A program made the position numbers and the translations under genes. A DNA stretch of 64,000 bases from Selaginella moellendorffii (taxonomy: Eukaryota > Streptophyta > Lycopodiopsida > Selaginellales > Selaginellaceae): NCBI RefSeq assembly GCF_000143415.4, contig NW_003314376.1, positions 341,188 through 405,187 of the forward strand. Reading direction: 5' to 3'. How positions within the stretch are numbered: the stretch's first letter is position 1; every line of letters starts with the position of its first letter. The notes beneath the pieces are model-generated. The model saw only the letters and a list, made by a program, of their open reading frames with translations. It ran no database searches and was not told the DNA's origin. Positions 31,496-44,430 of the stretch are shown in pieces.

Positions 31496-31818
31496 ATATA
31501 TACATATATATATGTATATACATATGTATATGTATATATATGTATGTATATGTATATATATGTATGTATATATATGTATATGTATGTATATATGTATGTA
31601 TATGTATGTGTATATGTATATGTATATGTATGTATATGAATGTATGTATATGTATATGTATATATATGTATATATATATGTATATATATGTATGTATGTA
31701 TATATGTATGTATATATATGTATGTATGTATATATGTATGTATATATATGTATGTATGTATATATGTATGTATATATATGTATGTATGTATATATGTATG
31801 TATATATATGTATGTATA
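31380..31818. repeat. TA/TG microsatellite with higher-order period
   Basis: About 440 bp of alternating tata/tatg/cata sequence interrupted by the third lectin-flank fragment (31424-31495). From about 31690 to 31815 it settles into about four near-identical 32-bp units of mixed tatatatatg and tatgtatg. Long Ile/Tyr- or Met/Tyr/Val-rich frames on both strands are artefacts of this repeat. Confidence 0.85.
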
Positions 31819-31819
31819 G

Positions 31820-34800
31820 TGAGGTCTAAATATATAGCTATGATGCTATATACTATATTCATAGTGGTATTTTAATAGTTGTGAAATTGGTTTCAATCCA
31901 AACCACTTGCTATTATATATAAGCTTGGATTTTTGGGCTAATTAATATGTATATTCTATATTCCATTTTAATATTCCATACACTCATATTGGTGGAGGTG
32001 TGGAATAATTTTGATTGTTCCTAGGGAGTGCTTGGATTTAGGATTTTGGTATCTAAATCTCACTTTCCTTGTACCTTTTTGAATTTCAGTTTTTGGCTTT
32101 TTTCCTTTTCATTCATCTTTATAATAGAGTAGTAGCTTCCTCCTTCTTTGACTCTAGAGCAATAGTTGATGCAATTGTTCGATACCATATAATTGTAGTT
32201 GAACAATCAAACTCAATTGATAATAGCATTCATAGCATGTGGTTTATCTCCTCCTACTTTTACTGTTAATCTTTACTTCCAACTAAAATTCTTTTGTGAG
32301 AATTTTGGGGATGAAGTATACTTTTGTTTTGATCACTTTATAGTGATTGCTACTTATCATTCTTGGGATGATATTTGGCATTTGCATGAGTTTCTCATGT
32401 GTCTCCAAGTGATAATGTTATAATGATACAATGGTTTGAGTGCAACCATTCATGTGGATTGAAGCATTCTTCCAAATATCTTTAAACGTGTATTTGAATA
32501 TACTGATGATTATGATAATGCCTTCCAACAATTGCATCATCTTTATTAAGGGTCATTTGAGTTAGTGATGCAATTTGGTATTTGCTTTTGGAGCCTCTTG
32601 TTTCGTGTAAAACCAAATATGTTAAAACGGATCAAGTTGGTGTAGTGCACTTGAATTTGGAGTTAAATTCCAAGTTTATTGTGCTACAAAATAAGGGTTT
32701 GGTACACTCTTAATCCCACAAGCATCAACTCCTCATATCTAGCATTTACATGCAAAACAGTATCAAATGGTGTTTAGCATGATTTTGGCATACTAATGGC
32801 CTAACACAAAGAGGAGGGTACCCTACCGACTAAAGTAGCATGGAGTTTGGGCTTAAGCCCAAGCCAGATGTAAAACAAGGAGTGACACAGCATAGCAGAA
32901 GCCAAATTAATGTCTCAGGTGGTCAAACATGCATTCTAACCACTATCTTTACTATATATTTAGAACTCCCCATAGCCCCCTCCCCCCCTTGAAGAACACA
33001 AGCTTTGGGCTTTCACCCCAAGCCTCCCTTAGTATCAAAAGTTAGTCTTTGGGACAAGCGTGAAACTTACTAAATATGGAATGGTATTAGATTGCAAATT
33101 TGGAAGCAGAAACAATATCATAGGGTTTAGGACATTCTCTACATTCTATAGATATGCCTCTTGGGCGGATCTAAACACCTACCATAAATAGCATATGGAT
33201 CCAGAATGGAACTAACACATAGGGCATAATAGTAAACGTGTTTGGCAAGCACAGTAAGCTACTATATAACAATATTTAGGGACTAGTCTCAATATCGTGG
33301 GGGTTCCCAACACTAGCAAGGGCAAATCAATGAATGAGTTTCTCTAACCAGATCAAGTATACATGACTTAAAGCATTTAGGAATTCTGTTCTTATACTCA
33401 TCTAGTCAAATGCACATGCGATAATCAGTTTCTCAATTAGCTTGAGTGGAGATTATAAAGGGAACCAACAGTATTGACCTCCTACTGTCATGGCAATAAG
33501 GAGAGAGTGTCCGAAAGGACTATCTGACAATCTTTCGATACTCGAAATCACATTCACGATAGTTGGGAATGTTGTGGCTAGCACTTTATCAAGATTTTAT
33601 AAGACTTGTACATGCACTTGTTCTAGCCACTCTTGATGATGCTCTTCGACTGGCATAATGTTATAAGATATTGCCTCTTCCACTTGTTACACGTTCTTTC
33701 TTGTGAAAGATGGTTCTGTTATGATGGAGTTTGATGTTGGTGCTACCTATGTTCAAGGACAAAGGCAAAGACATGGTCATAGCCATAATATCCACAGTTA
33801 GGCATATGATGATATTGATCACATATATCAGTGTTGTTAATATTTTCTAGATTGGCATCCTCCATTTCCTGAGTGGAGGCCTTAGTATCAACAATATCCT
33901 ATTAGTGTTGCTATAGTAGACAATCTTGATATAGAGATTTTTTCAAAAAGTGAGGAGTCATATGAGTAATAGAAGGTTCTTGTGCAAATAAGTCAAAGAC
34001 CCTTCCATCTTTTTTTTTAGAGTACCATCAAGGGGTTCACTTGGCACCAATTCATTCAGTGTTTACTTTCTAAATTCATTTTTATAACAAGAGGTCTATT
34101 ATTATTCTCTTTATATTGGTTAATATAGGATCAAGTTTATCTTCTATTGTTCGGTATAGTGCTACATATTACCATTTACAATTGCGTTGTGCAGTAGAAT
34201 CAATCTTCATTCTTTATAGTAATGGTTGTACATATGCATATACACAAAATGAGGTGGATCTAGTTGTGCATATGAGAGATCTCAAGCCTAAACTTTAAAT
34301 GTTACTGGTGGTGCCGATTTAAGTTTTTGACCTCATCCTTGATATAGATTAGTTGTAGTGCAATTATGCTAAATGGACTTTAAAGCTTCTCCCCCTTGTC
34401 TCATACATTTTCATATTTTTTTCATTCCTTTCACTTCCATTTTTGTTCATCCCTTCGCTTCTACTTTTGCTTTTGTTACTTTTGTGTCCCCATTACTTTT
34501 TATTATATTTCCATCCTACTCCTTTATTCCCTCTCTAGACCCCTTCGACAGTCTTTATGTCACAGTGGTAGACCGACTTAATATTGATCTCTTCAACTTT
34601 AATCTGTCATTTGGGGCTAAGATTGCAACATATCATCCTATTTCAACTAGAGATGCTCGTAAAATTAAGATTTTTATTCAGTGTTGGTCACCAAAGAAGA
34701 TCAAGATTTTACTCGCAAACATCAAGAAAATATTAGAGAATTTTGGATATATACCCCTTTCACATTGTTGATTTTTTGGATTGTCTAGGGAGAAGTTGTT

Positions 34801-37404
34801 GGTTCACCAAATTAAATCTTGTTTCTAAGTATTCACAAATGCTAATGGTTGAGAAAAATGTTCCTAAGATTGTTTTTTATACACCATTTGGTTTGAACAA
34901 GTCTTGATGATGCTGTTCAATTTGAATAATGCTTCAATGACTTTTCAGCAGATGATAAATGAAGTCCTTTGCAATATGTTGGACGTGACTGCTAACTTTA
35001 TCAATAATGTTTGGATCTACTCAGAGGGGACGTGGGAGGAGCACATCCATAATATCAATAAAATATTCAATTAATAATAGGAAGTTGGTTTAAAGTTGAA
35101 GGAATCTAAATGCATATTTAGGTCCAAGGACACGAGTTATCTTGGGTACCATATTCTTCTTAAAGGTTTGCAAGTTAATCTTAATAAACTTGTGGCTATT
35201 CTAAAGTTCCTTACTTCAAAGTGTGTGAATGATGTGAAGTGCTTTTTAGGCAAGGTGTAGTATCTCAATCATTTCATTAATCATTTTTCTAATCATACTA
35301 CACTGTTGCAAGTGTTGTTGAAGTCATCAACATTGTTTTCATTTGGTTTATAAATTGTGAGCAGGCATTTATAGATCTCAAAGAGTTGTTAACGACTCCT
35401 CCAGATTTAGTATATCTTGACTACATTTACCTTTCATTTTGCATGTGGATGCTTTTGATATCAGTCTTGAAAGTATGTTAATGCAAGAGAATCTGAGTGT
35501 GTTTAGTTAGTGCCATCCCATTATATACATCAACTATACATTACAACTAATAGAGGTGAACTACTCTATAATTCAGGAGTGTTTAGTAACAATTTAGGGT
35601 TTCAAAAAGCTTTATGTATATTTGCATGGTTTTTAGACATTACTAAAAGGTGATTATATTATGGTTACTTTGTTATTAAAGCGAAAGAACTTAGTTGATT
35701 ATACTATAATTTCAAAGTTGTTTATCACTTAAGGAGTTCTATAATTGATGCTAATGCTCTTTCTTAAACTCCTCTCCTTTTTTGACTCTCTTCTCCTATT
35801 TCTAATGAGTTTGTTGTTTTAGCATTAATGGATTTTTAGACGAGGATGCTATGCCATTGGTGGTTGTTATACATGATGTTTAGTGTTCATAAAGTGTGGA
35901 GCAAAATTTGCCTTTTCTTGACGAGGTTCGTGAGGTTCAAAAAGTTAAGCCATGGATCCAAAGATTTTGTGATGGGTTTGAAAATCTTGCATCACTTGCT
36001 AATAACTTGTTATTTCAGGATTTATAATCTTAATATCACTTTGAGGATGACTTTCTTTATTTTGTTAACACTGATCTTGATGATCATTTATGGCTGATGG
36101 TGCCTTTAATATTCATTTCACACTTTCTCTATGTTTATCATAACTCTCCTATTCTAGATAGGCATATAGGATATTGGCGTTTGATTTAAAAGCTGCACAA
36201 GTCTTTCTATTAGCTAGAGATGTTATGTAATATTATTTGGTATGTGCGTAGTTATGATTGGTGCCAACCCCTTTAAACTACAAAAGGACGATTGGAGTCA
36301 ATTGCAATTTCTCGTCCATTTGAGTTGGTGGCATTTAATCTTATAAGGCTTTTTCCACAATCAGTTGTTAACAATGAGTACATCATTATTACCTCTGACT
36401 ACTTGACTCATTAAGTGGAAATCAATGCTCTTACTAGTGCATTAACAATTGCTATTAGGTACTTGCTCCTCAATTGAGTGGTGTTTCAACATTCTTGTTT
36501 GGAGCGGATTTTTTCAGATAGTAGTCCCATATTTATGGTTGACACAATGCATGTTTTAACGTCTTGGCTGGACATATACCACACTTTCATGAGTGCTTCC
36601 ACAAATAGATGGCTTTGTGGAATGGTTTATTTGGACCTTCAAAGGGATTATTGAAAAGTACATGAACTTTTAGCATTCAGATTGGGATAGTTATTTTCTA
36701 TCTCTTTAGTATACATATATTACAGGGGTATAGAGTTTTGTTAATACTTCACCATATAAACTCCTATATGGTCATAATCCAATCTATTAACAGAATTGGG
36801 TTTACCTACCACAAGTTGTTGATGCTAGGTTTTGGGATTAGTATTTAAAGAGCATTCTGCCATTTGTCCAAGAGGAATTTACTGAACACTTAGGCTACAT
36901 ACATGTGGGACAATAACAGTGTTACAACTCCAATCATCATCCATCTACAAAGTACAAAATGGACAATTTAGTGTTGGTCTATTTCCTAATCTTACAATAG
37001 GTGGTTTGTGTAAGGATCTTTTTACTCAATGGAAGAGACTATATTAGGTGTTGCAGCAAGTTGGACCACAAGTTTATAAGGTTCAGCATAATATTCAATA
37101 AGCCAATCTTGCAGCAATTAAAACACTTTATACAAAGGGATTAAAAATAATTAACACTATTTACAAATCTATCAATGCCTCCTCCTCCTAATGTTCCTCC
37201 AAATCCCAACCCATTTACGAAAGAACCATGACAGTTTTCTATCATTCTGAGTCTAAGTGTACAGCTATAATGCTATATACTAATATTAACATAGTGGGAT
37301 TTTAATAGCTATTGAATTGGTTTCAATCTGGACCACTCGCTCCTGTATATAAGCTAAGGTTTTTAGGCTAATTAAAATGTATATTTTTATATTCCATACA
37401 CTCA
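31820..37404 (+). mobile_element. Degenerate Ty3/gypsy LTR retrotransposon A
   Basis: Terminal repeats of about 160 bp flank the element: 31820-31986 and 37248-37404, each running from tgag to actca. Internal order is gag-like region (about 32060-34050), protease/RT junction near 34325 (degenerate form of the FDLIxGxDWLQRNHAK motif), reverse transcriptase (about 34370-35130), RNase H-like region (about 35380-35770) and integrase (about 36220-36800). All frames contain multiple stops, so it is dead. A 921-bp insertion splits gag. It is closely related in layout to element B (50419-55825). Confidence 0.8.
32641..33561 (-). mobile_element. Nested solo-LTR-like insertion with 5-bp target duplication
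   Basis: A 921-bp insertion in gag of element A. Flanks are gttgg at 32636-32640 and gttgg at 33562-33566, and element B shows the uninserted site (aagttgagaatgtt near 51228). Read on the minus strand it begins near tcgtgaatgtgattt and ends caagtgcactaca. It is non-coding and contains a C-run (about 32980-32990). Two further copies are at 37889-38887 and 51957-52519 (both plus). The 5-bp duplication and the CA-type end point to an LTR-derived element (solo LTR or TRIM). Confidence 0.75.
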
Positions 37405-37888
37405 CTATAATATATATATATATTCATTCTAGAATGAAGTGTCAATCATATACTTATTATCACTTTAGTATTACTAGAGTTGTCTTTGATCCTTGATAGA
37501 AAATTACTACTATAGCATTTACAATTTGACATAATCATAATTGTAGCATAGTTTGTCTATCCTCTTTTAACAGAAAAGGAGTAATTGTGTAATAATAGAA
37601 ATTTTAGTGAATATTTTATTTCCAGTTATCCCTGTAGCATATGTGATCATGAAATAAAATTTAGATATATTGTCACTATGGATCCTTAGAACCTTAGGGG
37701 ATAAATAGAGATAAAATAACCACTAAGGGCTCTCTCATCAAGCAATTGCCTTTTTTCCAATTGACTTAAAGGGAGAGAAATAGAGTGCATTATAATCCCC
37801 CAAGGTTCTAAGGAATTATAGTGATAATATATTAAAATATTATCTTATCATCACATCTATTAGACTCACTCCTCTTTTAAGGTGTTGA
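37405..37888. repeat. AT-rich spacer with a MITE-like inverted repeat
   Basis: An imperfect inverted repeat with arms at about 37668-37702 (tattgtcactatggatccttagaacc...) and 37793-37832 (ggttctaaggaattatagtgataata) encloses about 90 bp. It could fold into a hairpin and resembles a small MITE, but no target duplication is clear. Confidence 0.5.
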
Positions 37889-38887
37889 TGTCACAAATAT
37901 GATTACATGTATCTAAAGTTATTTATCGGCTAGTCCTGTTAGATATTCTTTCCTTACTGCCACGACAATAAAAGGTTGGTATTGCTAATCCCTTTTTCAA
38001 TCTCTGCCTAAGCTAATTGAGAAACTAGTGTTTGCATATGCACTTGACCAGATGAGCACAAGGACGGAATTCCTAAATGCTATCAATTAAGCATACTTGA
38101 TCTTGTTAGAGAAACTCATTTGTTAACTTGCACTTACTATTGTTGGGAACCCTTGCAATGTTGAGCTTGGTCCCTAAATGTTTGCCAAATGATAGTTTAC
38201 CGTGTTTGCCAAACACTCTCACTATTATGCCCTTTATGTTAGTCTTATTTTGGTCTTAAATACTATTTATAGAAAGTGTCTAAATTCATTCATTTGGTAG
38301 GTCTATGGAATGTAGAGATTATCTTGAACACAATGGTGTTCATCCCGTATCCAAATTCGCAATCTAATGCCATTCCATATTTAATAAGTTTTGAGTTAGT
38401 CCTAGAGACTAACTCTTAGTACTAAAGGAGGCTAGGAGTGAAAGCCCAAAGTGTGTATTCCTCAAGGGGGGGTATCCAAATGTATAGTAGGGATAGTAGG
38501 TAAGTTGGGCATAGCCAACTAAGTTAAGGGATATTGTAGTTCTTGTTTGTGTGTATGTTCTTGCTCTGCATCCAGCTTGGGTCTAATCTTAAGTTCCACA
38601 CCATGTTAGTTAGTGAAATACCCATATCCTTGCATTAGGCCATTGGTATGTTAAAAGAGTGCCAAACTCTATTTAGCTTCATTTTATATACTAGTTTTGG
38701 CATTAGAATGTTGGATGCTCTAGGATTGTTCTTATGTTGTTCCATACTCGTATCTTTTTGCTCTTTGGGCTGTACACTCAGGAGTCACTCTATGCTTCAA
38801 TACTTTCGCTCCTTTGCTCCATATTTAAGAGTTTGGCTTTGTTCCTTCATTTAGTGGATTAAGACTTTGAAACTTGGGTTCTACACC
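37889..38887 (+). mobile_element. Second copy of the solo-LTR-like repeat
   Basis: Matches the reverse complement of 32641-33561 throughout: start tgtcacaaatatgattac, the 'attgagaaacta' and 'ggaattcctaaatgct' blocks, 'gtgaaagcccaaag' followed by a G-run (38465-38471), and the end near ttgggttctacacca. It stands alone, not inside a gypsy element, although it lies about 0.5 kb beyond element A. Confidence 0.7.
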
Positions 38888-40082
38888 ACTATCTTTAAAT
38901 ATGTGGCATGTGACACATGGCATATGAGGGTTTAAATTTTTCTTCGTGATTATCCTATGATAAATCACTATAGGATAAAGGGTGAAAACCACATATGCTA
39001 TAGATGATTAATATCACCATTGACAAACACCTTTTATTGAGCCAAAAATAACTAGAATCACTAAATCTATTAATCTTTCTAATTTATATAGTAATTATTC
39101 CATATGAGACAATTATATTGTTATTTCACAATAGCTTCCTTCATCAATTATTGGAAAAGGGCAATTTCTTGATAATAGAGCCTTTAGTGATATTTTGTTA
39201 TCTTTATATCATTAATTATTTTTCCATATACAGACCTTCATGTTGGAAATTAAACTGAGTTTTAATTGGAGGTCTAAATAAATGGGTGTAAGCTTAGATT
39301 ACTCAAATTTAAGGATATTTAACACTCTAAATATCCTAAAACTCATAGCTGATTGGAAAATAGGGTGCACTTTTGTTTATGGACCTTTTCCTTCTATATT
39401 TGAACCTTAATAGATATTTTAACATTAAATAATAAATATTATTTAAAATACTAAAATAATAATTAATACAATTCATTCTATTAATGAATTGAATTTCAAC
39501 TAAATTAACTACAAAAATATGATATTACAAAATTTTAAACTTCCCAAAACATAAATAATTTGTCATTAATATGATTATTTATTTATAAATTATAAAACTA
39601 TTTATATTAACATATAAAATAATAAATTGCTATGTGTTGAATGTAGCAACACTTGGTTTGCTTAATAGTGTTATTCTTACTTATTAATTTAATTGATCAA
39701 ATAAAATTTATAATTATAAGCATGTTTGTAATTTATAAACACAAAATTAATCTTATTTTTTATTAATTATTAGATGGTAGAATAAAAAGGAATATACTAG
39801 AAAGGGTATAAGAAAGTTTATAATTTATAAATACAAGATTAATCTAAATGAATAACAACTGTTAAATGGTAGAATATCCTAGAATATCCAAGCACATTCT
39901 AAGTATATTCACTACCATCAATAAGTTTGCTTAATCATTAAATTGCCCTAATTTAAAGTTTCAATAAAGGTGTGATAATTTGAGACTAATTGTTTGCATG
40001 CTACAGATTTCAGTAACAAAAGACAATGAATGTGTCAAGAAGCCATACGAACTTGTAAAAAATTCAAAGGACAGAATGGAAA
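38888..40082. repeat. AT-rich spacer with AT-rich repeat family copy (about 39630-39930)
   Basis: The portion 39630-39930 is the clearest copy of the dispersed AT-rich repeat (gttattcttacttattaat at the start; tggtagaatatcctagaata and agtttgcttaa near the end). The remainder is AT-rich and non-coding. Confidence 0.6.
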
Positions 40083-43027
40083 TCATGGTTTAGTTTTATG
40101 ACCATTGTTGGTGGAAGATTTTCTACAGAGGAGTAATGAAAAGTAGAGCAGGATTCGGTAAGCAAGAGCCATGGCAGCCAGAATCCACAAATCCATCCAT
40201 TTCCCAGAGCTCGAGTCCCAGCTTGCATACCTCTGCCGCAGAAAATCTCTTCTACTCGAGTATTCGTTCTCCAAAATTCCCTGGAGAGAGAAAAAAGAGA
40301 TGAATGAGATCACTCAAGGCTTTCAGTGGTCGTGCAAATACCTCGACGGCGTACGTGTGGAATGCAGCATACGAGGCAGGATACTTCCACACAGTCTTTG
40401 GAACTTGATCGAGTTCTCGAAAGTGTCCGCCAGAGAGCATCATCAAAACCTGCAACAAAAGAGAATATGTTCTTGGCTCTTTGATTGAAACTTCCAGACC
40501 TGGATGGTTGTGGCGACGAGGATGGCAGCAAAGACGTTGAGCGTGACGGAAGTGATGACNNNNNNNNNNNNNNNNNNNNNNNNNNNNNNNNNNNNNNNNN
40601 NNNNNNNNNNNNNNNNNNNNNNNNNNNNNNNNNNNNNNNNNNNNNNNNNNNNNNNNNNNAAGTAGCACACGGACGAGCAAACAGCCGAGACGAGCAGCAA
40701 GTATGGAGACGACGACACGAAGTTTGCGAGGACGAACACTCCAGCGCTCGTGTGATCGTTCTTCCTCTCGCGCCGATAAACCTGAGGAATGATCGATCGA
40801 TCATACAAAAGCTAGAAGAGAAAGCTACCTTGATGTCTTTAGCAAGTGCTGGAACGCCGGCAATGGCGAGCAGTGAGAAGAAAGAGACCATAGCAAAGAT
40901 TGCCGAAGCTCGCACCTGGACAAGTCACGATTTTAGCGAGACGATCACAGATTTTCATGAAAGGATCGAATGAACTCACAGTTACAAGCTGTGGGGAGTC
41001 GCCAAGGCCGTAGAAGATGGTGGCTATGCAAACGGAGAGTGGCAAGTAGAGAAGAAATCTGAGCCAGAAGTACGTGAAACACCTCGACATGTTGAGGAAC
41101 GATCGATAAGTCACTGCTGCCACTCTGGTCGTGAAGCTGGCTTGGCCTCGCGATTTAAGAAATGGTCCCTCCTACGTGAAGCCAAATGAGAAAAGAATGA
41201 ATGGAGAAAGATCAAAGCTAAAAACCTTTTCGGAGAGCTGATGGACCAAAGCTTCGACAACAGCGGCTTCGTTCGATGCGTTGTAAGTGGTTTCTAGCGT
41301 TCTAGTGATTACTGACGCGTCCAATCTTCGCCATGGCGAGGCTCCTTGCTCATAGTCCTGTCAAGAAGAATTTGTAAGTAAGTTGGAAGAACTTTGAAGA
41401 TTTCTCGCGAAGGAAAGTTTGATCCTTGTGGAAGAACACGAGAAAAAAGCTTGCTTGCCTGGTTAAGCTTGGTGATGCGATTTACTTTCTCAAACTCGGC
41501 ATTTAGAGCTCGAAGGAAATGGTCAGTGGGATTTTGCAAGGACGGGCAAGGAAATCCCGCACTGGCAAAAAGCTGCAAAGGCGATTGAACAGTCAATACA
41601 GAGAACAAAGTTGTCACTGAGAATAAAACGGCAGTACCTCGAGACAGGCAGCAGTGTCTCCAAAAAAGATAGCCTTTCCTTTGGAGAGCAAGCAAATGGT
41701 GGTGAGGAGATGGAACACCTCGGTACAAGTCCGCTCGGTGGTGATCACTACGGTGCAACCATTGCTCGCAAGCTTCTTCAGAGAAGCAACCAGCAGGAAC
41801 GCTGAAACACTGCTCCAAGGATCAAAAGAGTTTTAAGAAAGTTCATAGATACCTGTCGAGATTGTCGATCGGTTCGTCGCAAAAGATGAGAGTCGGCCTT
41901 GTGAGAAGCTCCATGGCGATCGTCAGTCGTTTCCTCTCGCCGGGAGTGAGACCCTTGACGAGAAACGATCCTCCGACGGGTATGGAGCCATAGCCTTCGA
42001 GCTCCATGCTGGAGATTGCCGAGTCCACCACGGCCGTTTTCTCGGAGCACGGCGTACATTTTGGAAGCTGGAGAAGAGCCGCGTTGTAGAGCGTCTCGCG
42101 GACAGTCAGAGTTTCGATAAGTTGCTCGCCTTTGCTCACGTAGGCCTAAAAAGAACGATTTTTCCCATTGCAAGCTTATAGTCAAGTTTGATGATCTTGA
42201 TCTAGAGAAGAAAACTTACGTAAGTTCCATACTTGAGATATCTAGGCCGACCGTTGAGCAGTACCTCACCATAGACTTTGGCATGGCTTGGGAATCGTCC
42301 TGAAAAATAAAAAAATATCGCAAAGTTAGCAGAAGTTTCACTTCAAAGAAGCAAACAAACGAACAAAGTTAAAAAAGAGTCACGAACGAAGAATCCTGGC
42401 AGAAAGAAGAGCCTAGCATCGCAGCTAGAAAAGAAGAATCCAAAGAGAGCGAGAAAGAACGAATGGAAGAAGTAGCTATTGCTGTGGCAGATTAAAGAAA
42501 GCTGATGGAAGAAGTAGCTATAGCTATGGCGGATAAAGAGAAGAGATCATACCCGCGAGAGCTTTTAAGAGATGGTTCTTGCCACAGCAGGAAGGACCCA
42601 TGATCGCGGTGAGCGTCCCTGGCGTCGCGTACCCAGTCAAGCTCTGGATCACCTTGTTCTTGCCATCCAAGCTCACCGTCAAATCCCTCCACGCCAAGCT
42701 CGCCCATCTCTCCAGCTTGTTCCCATTTGCATCCAGCGGGCTCACTCGCGACGAGGATCCACTCCCGCCCGAGCTGCTAATCTCTCGCACAAACCCACCA
42801 GCGCCGCTGCCACCATTGCTCCCCCTCTCCACCACGAACGCCGCTGGCTCTGGCGGATTCGTGATGGTGCTCGTGCTCATCACGATCTCTCGGCCCAGTG
42901 GGCTCGGCCCCGGGCTCCTTCGCTGCCGCCGGAGTGCTTGCCCGGCGCTCGAGCTCGAGCTGGCGCCGCCTTGTTCTTGCGAGCTTGACGACGGTTGTGG
43001 TGGTGGTATCGCTGTTGGTTCTTCCAT
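40083..43027 (-). CDS. ABCG half-size transporter, ABCG3-like, with degenerate ATPase motifs
   Basis: Exons on the minus strand: 42553-43027, 42220-42299, 41853-42145, 41638-41809, 41459-41572, 41226-41357, 40980-41171, 40829-40915, 40660(gap)-40781, 40500-40559(gap), 40342-40449, 40083-40280. Splicing is GT-AG except one probable GC-AG intron (donor GC at 41457-41458). A Ser/Pro-rich N-terminus precedes the nucleotide-binding domain. Walker A is GPSCCGKNHLL (Asn where Ser/Thr is expected), the signature is GLTPGERKRLTI instead of SGGQ-type, and Walker B is PTLIFCDEPIDNLD. The ABC2 membrane domain follows, ending FHTYAVEGILENEY...ILAAMALAYRILLYF. The same order and an unusual signature are known for plant ABCG3. 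Substrate unknown. A 100-N gap removes part of the membrane domain. Confidence 0.85.
40560..40659. other. Assembly gap (100 N)
   Basis: Exactly 100 N within the ABCG-type gene, probably a gap of arbitrary size. It hides the end of one exon, probably a whole intron and the start of the next exon of the membrane domain. Confidence 0.99.
42395..42540. repeat. Short tandem duplication in first ABCG intron
   Basis: The block atggaagaagtagctat-gctatggc-gat occurs twice within about 50 bp (about 42464-42491 and 42506-42534), inside the intron that follows exon 1 on the minus strand. Confidence 0.7.
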
Positions 43028-44430
43028 TCTTTCTCGCTCCAATGCTTGGGCTCTCTCGATCGATCCCTGGAGCCCGGCTGAAAGATCAGTGATCAGTGGA
43101 AGCGCCTCGAGAGAACGAAAGGACGGGGAGAAAGAAAGATTTGGTTTTTCTGGCTTGACCGACAAAGAAGAATGATCGATCGCTATGGACTTACTTGGGT
43201 GTGATTGGTTTGTTCTTCGTCTTCGCTCTATGCCATGCCTGGAACACGATCAAGGCGAGCTCGCCATTGGTGGAGGAGGGGATTTGACTGTTCTAGAACA
43301 AGACAAAGTTTTTTCATGAGCAAGAAAAGATCTTTCTCCTCTTTTCTCTTTCTCTCTCGCTCTCTCCACACACTCGCGCAAAAACCCACCTGGAAGAGAT
43401 CTTCGGCCAATCAAGAGCTCACTCACTTGCCATGTCTCGATCGATCATCCCATCGATTGCTGAGAGTTTAGAGAAAGCCAACAAGGAAAAGATAAAAACG
43501 AAAGTGTCTGTTGCGAAGGAAAAGACGATCTCTCTCTCTCTCTCTCGATCAAGAGCTTTAACATGTGTTTTGCAAGTGATATAAGAGGATCACGAACAGG
43601 GATTCTTCTTGTTCTTGGGAGATGTGACAAGTAGAGCAAGAAATTCTAGAAAAAACTCTTAAGCATGGATGATAGATGGATGGGTCGCATTCAAGCAAGA
43701 AAAGGTGTAAAAAAAAGTGGTGCAGTAGTAGTAGCAGTACCTCAAGGTTGCTGCTGCGTTGCCATAGCGGGCCAGTTCCTTGTTCTTTTTTCTCCTTCTT
43801 GTGCCAGAGAGCTCCCCTGCCCAAGAACAGTATGATCAGGTACCAGTAAAGACTTTTGTTACAGCGTGTCAAAATCACAACACGCTTTGTTTGTTCGCAG
43901 CGCGATCACCTTCTGGAATTTCTTTTCTTCTGGTTATCGAGGCAGTGGTGTTCTGGGGATTTCAGCTAGCTTCCAACAAGAAAGAAAGTGATCGAACACT
44001 TTCACTGATCGTTCATCGCCCTGATTAAGAGTGGGGTTTTGAGATCTTCTAGTCGACTCTCTTTTGGAATCCAGACTTCCGGAATCACTGGCGGTGATGA
44101 TCATAACAGCGGCAAGCCAGCATTCATTCAACCGGGAACATAATGATGGCTCCGTCCAGTTCGGACTTTACCGTTGTCACAGGAATATTCGTATGAATAA
44201 AAGTACTTCGATTTAGGGTACCCTTTATTTTTCTTTACTAAGATCTTATGGGAATGTACAGGACGATATACTGGTTTGCCAAGGGGCTAACCTAGTAGGC
44301 TCAATTCTGAAAACTCATAATTAGCATAATCGACCAGAAAACCCTTGTATAAATTCAACTCAATTAAACGAGATTATTTAGGGATGAATTTTTATTATTA
44401 AAGCAAATGCCTGGCCTAACCTCTCAGATC
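43028..44430. other. ABCG upstream region, no other gene recognised
   Basis: Contains the 5' leader and promoter of the minus-strand ABCG-type gene, with a CT run at 43530-43546. Frames on both strands are short. From 44150 onward it becomes AT-rich. Confidence 0.5.

Noticed and set aside
31430-31875. Long Tyr/Ile/Met/Val-rich frames on both strands
   Set aside because: Produced by the TA/TG microsatellite; no real protein.
31820-37404. Target-site duplication for gypsy element A (tatag / ctata)
   Set aside because: Flanks are TA-rich microsatellite, so the partial match is not convincing.
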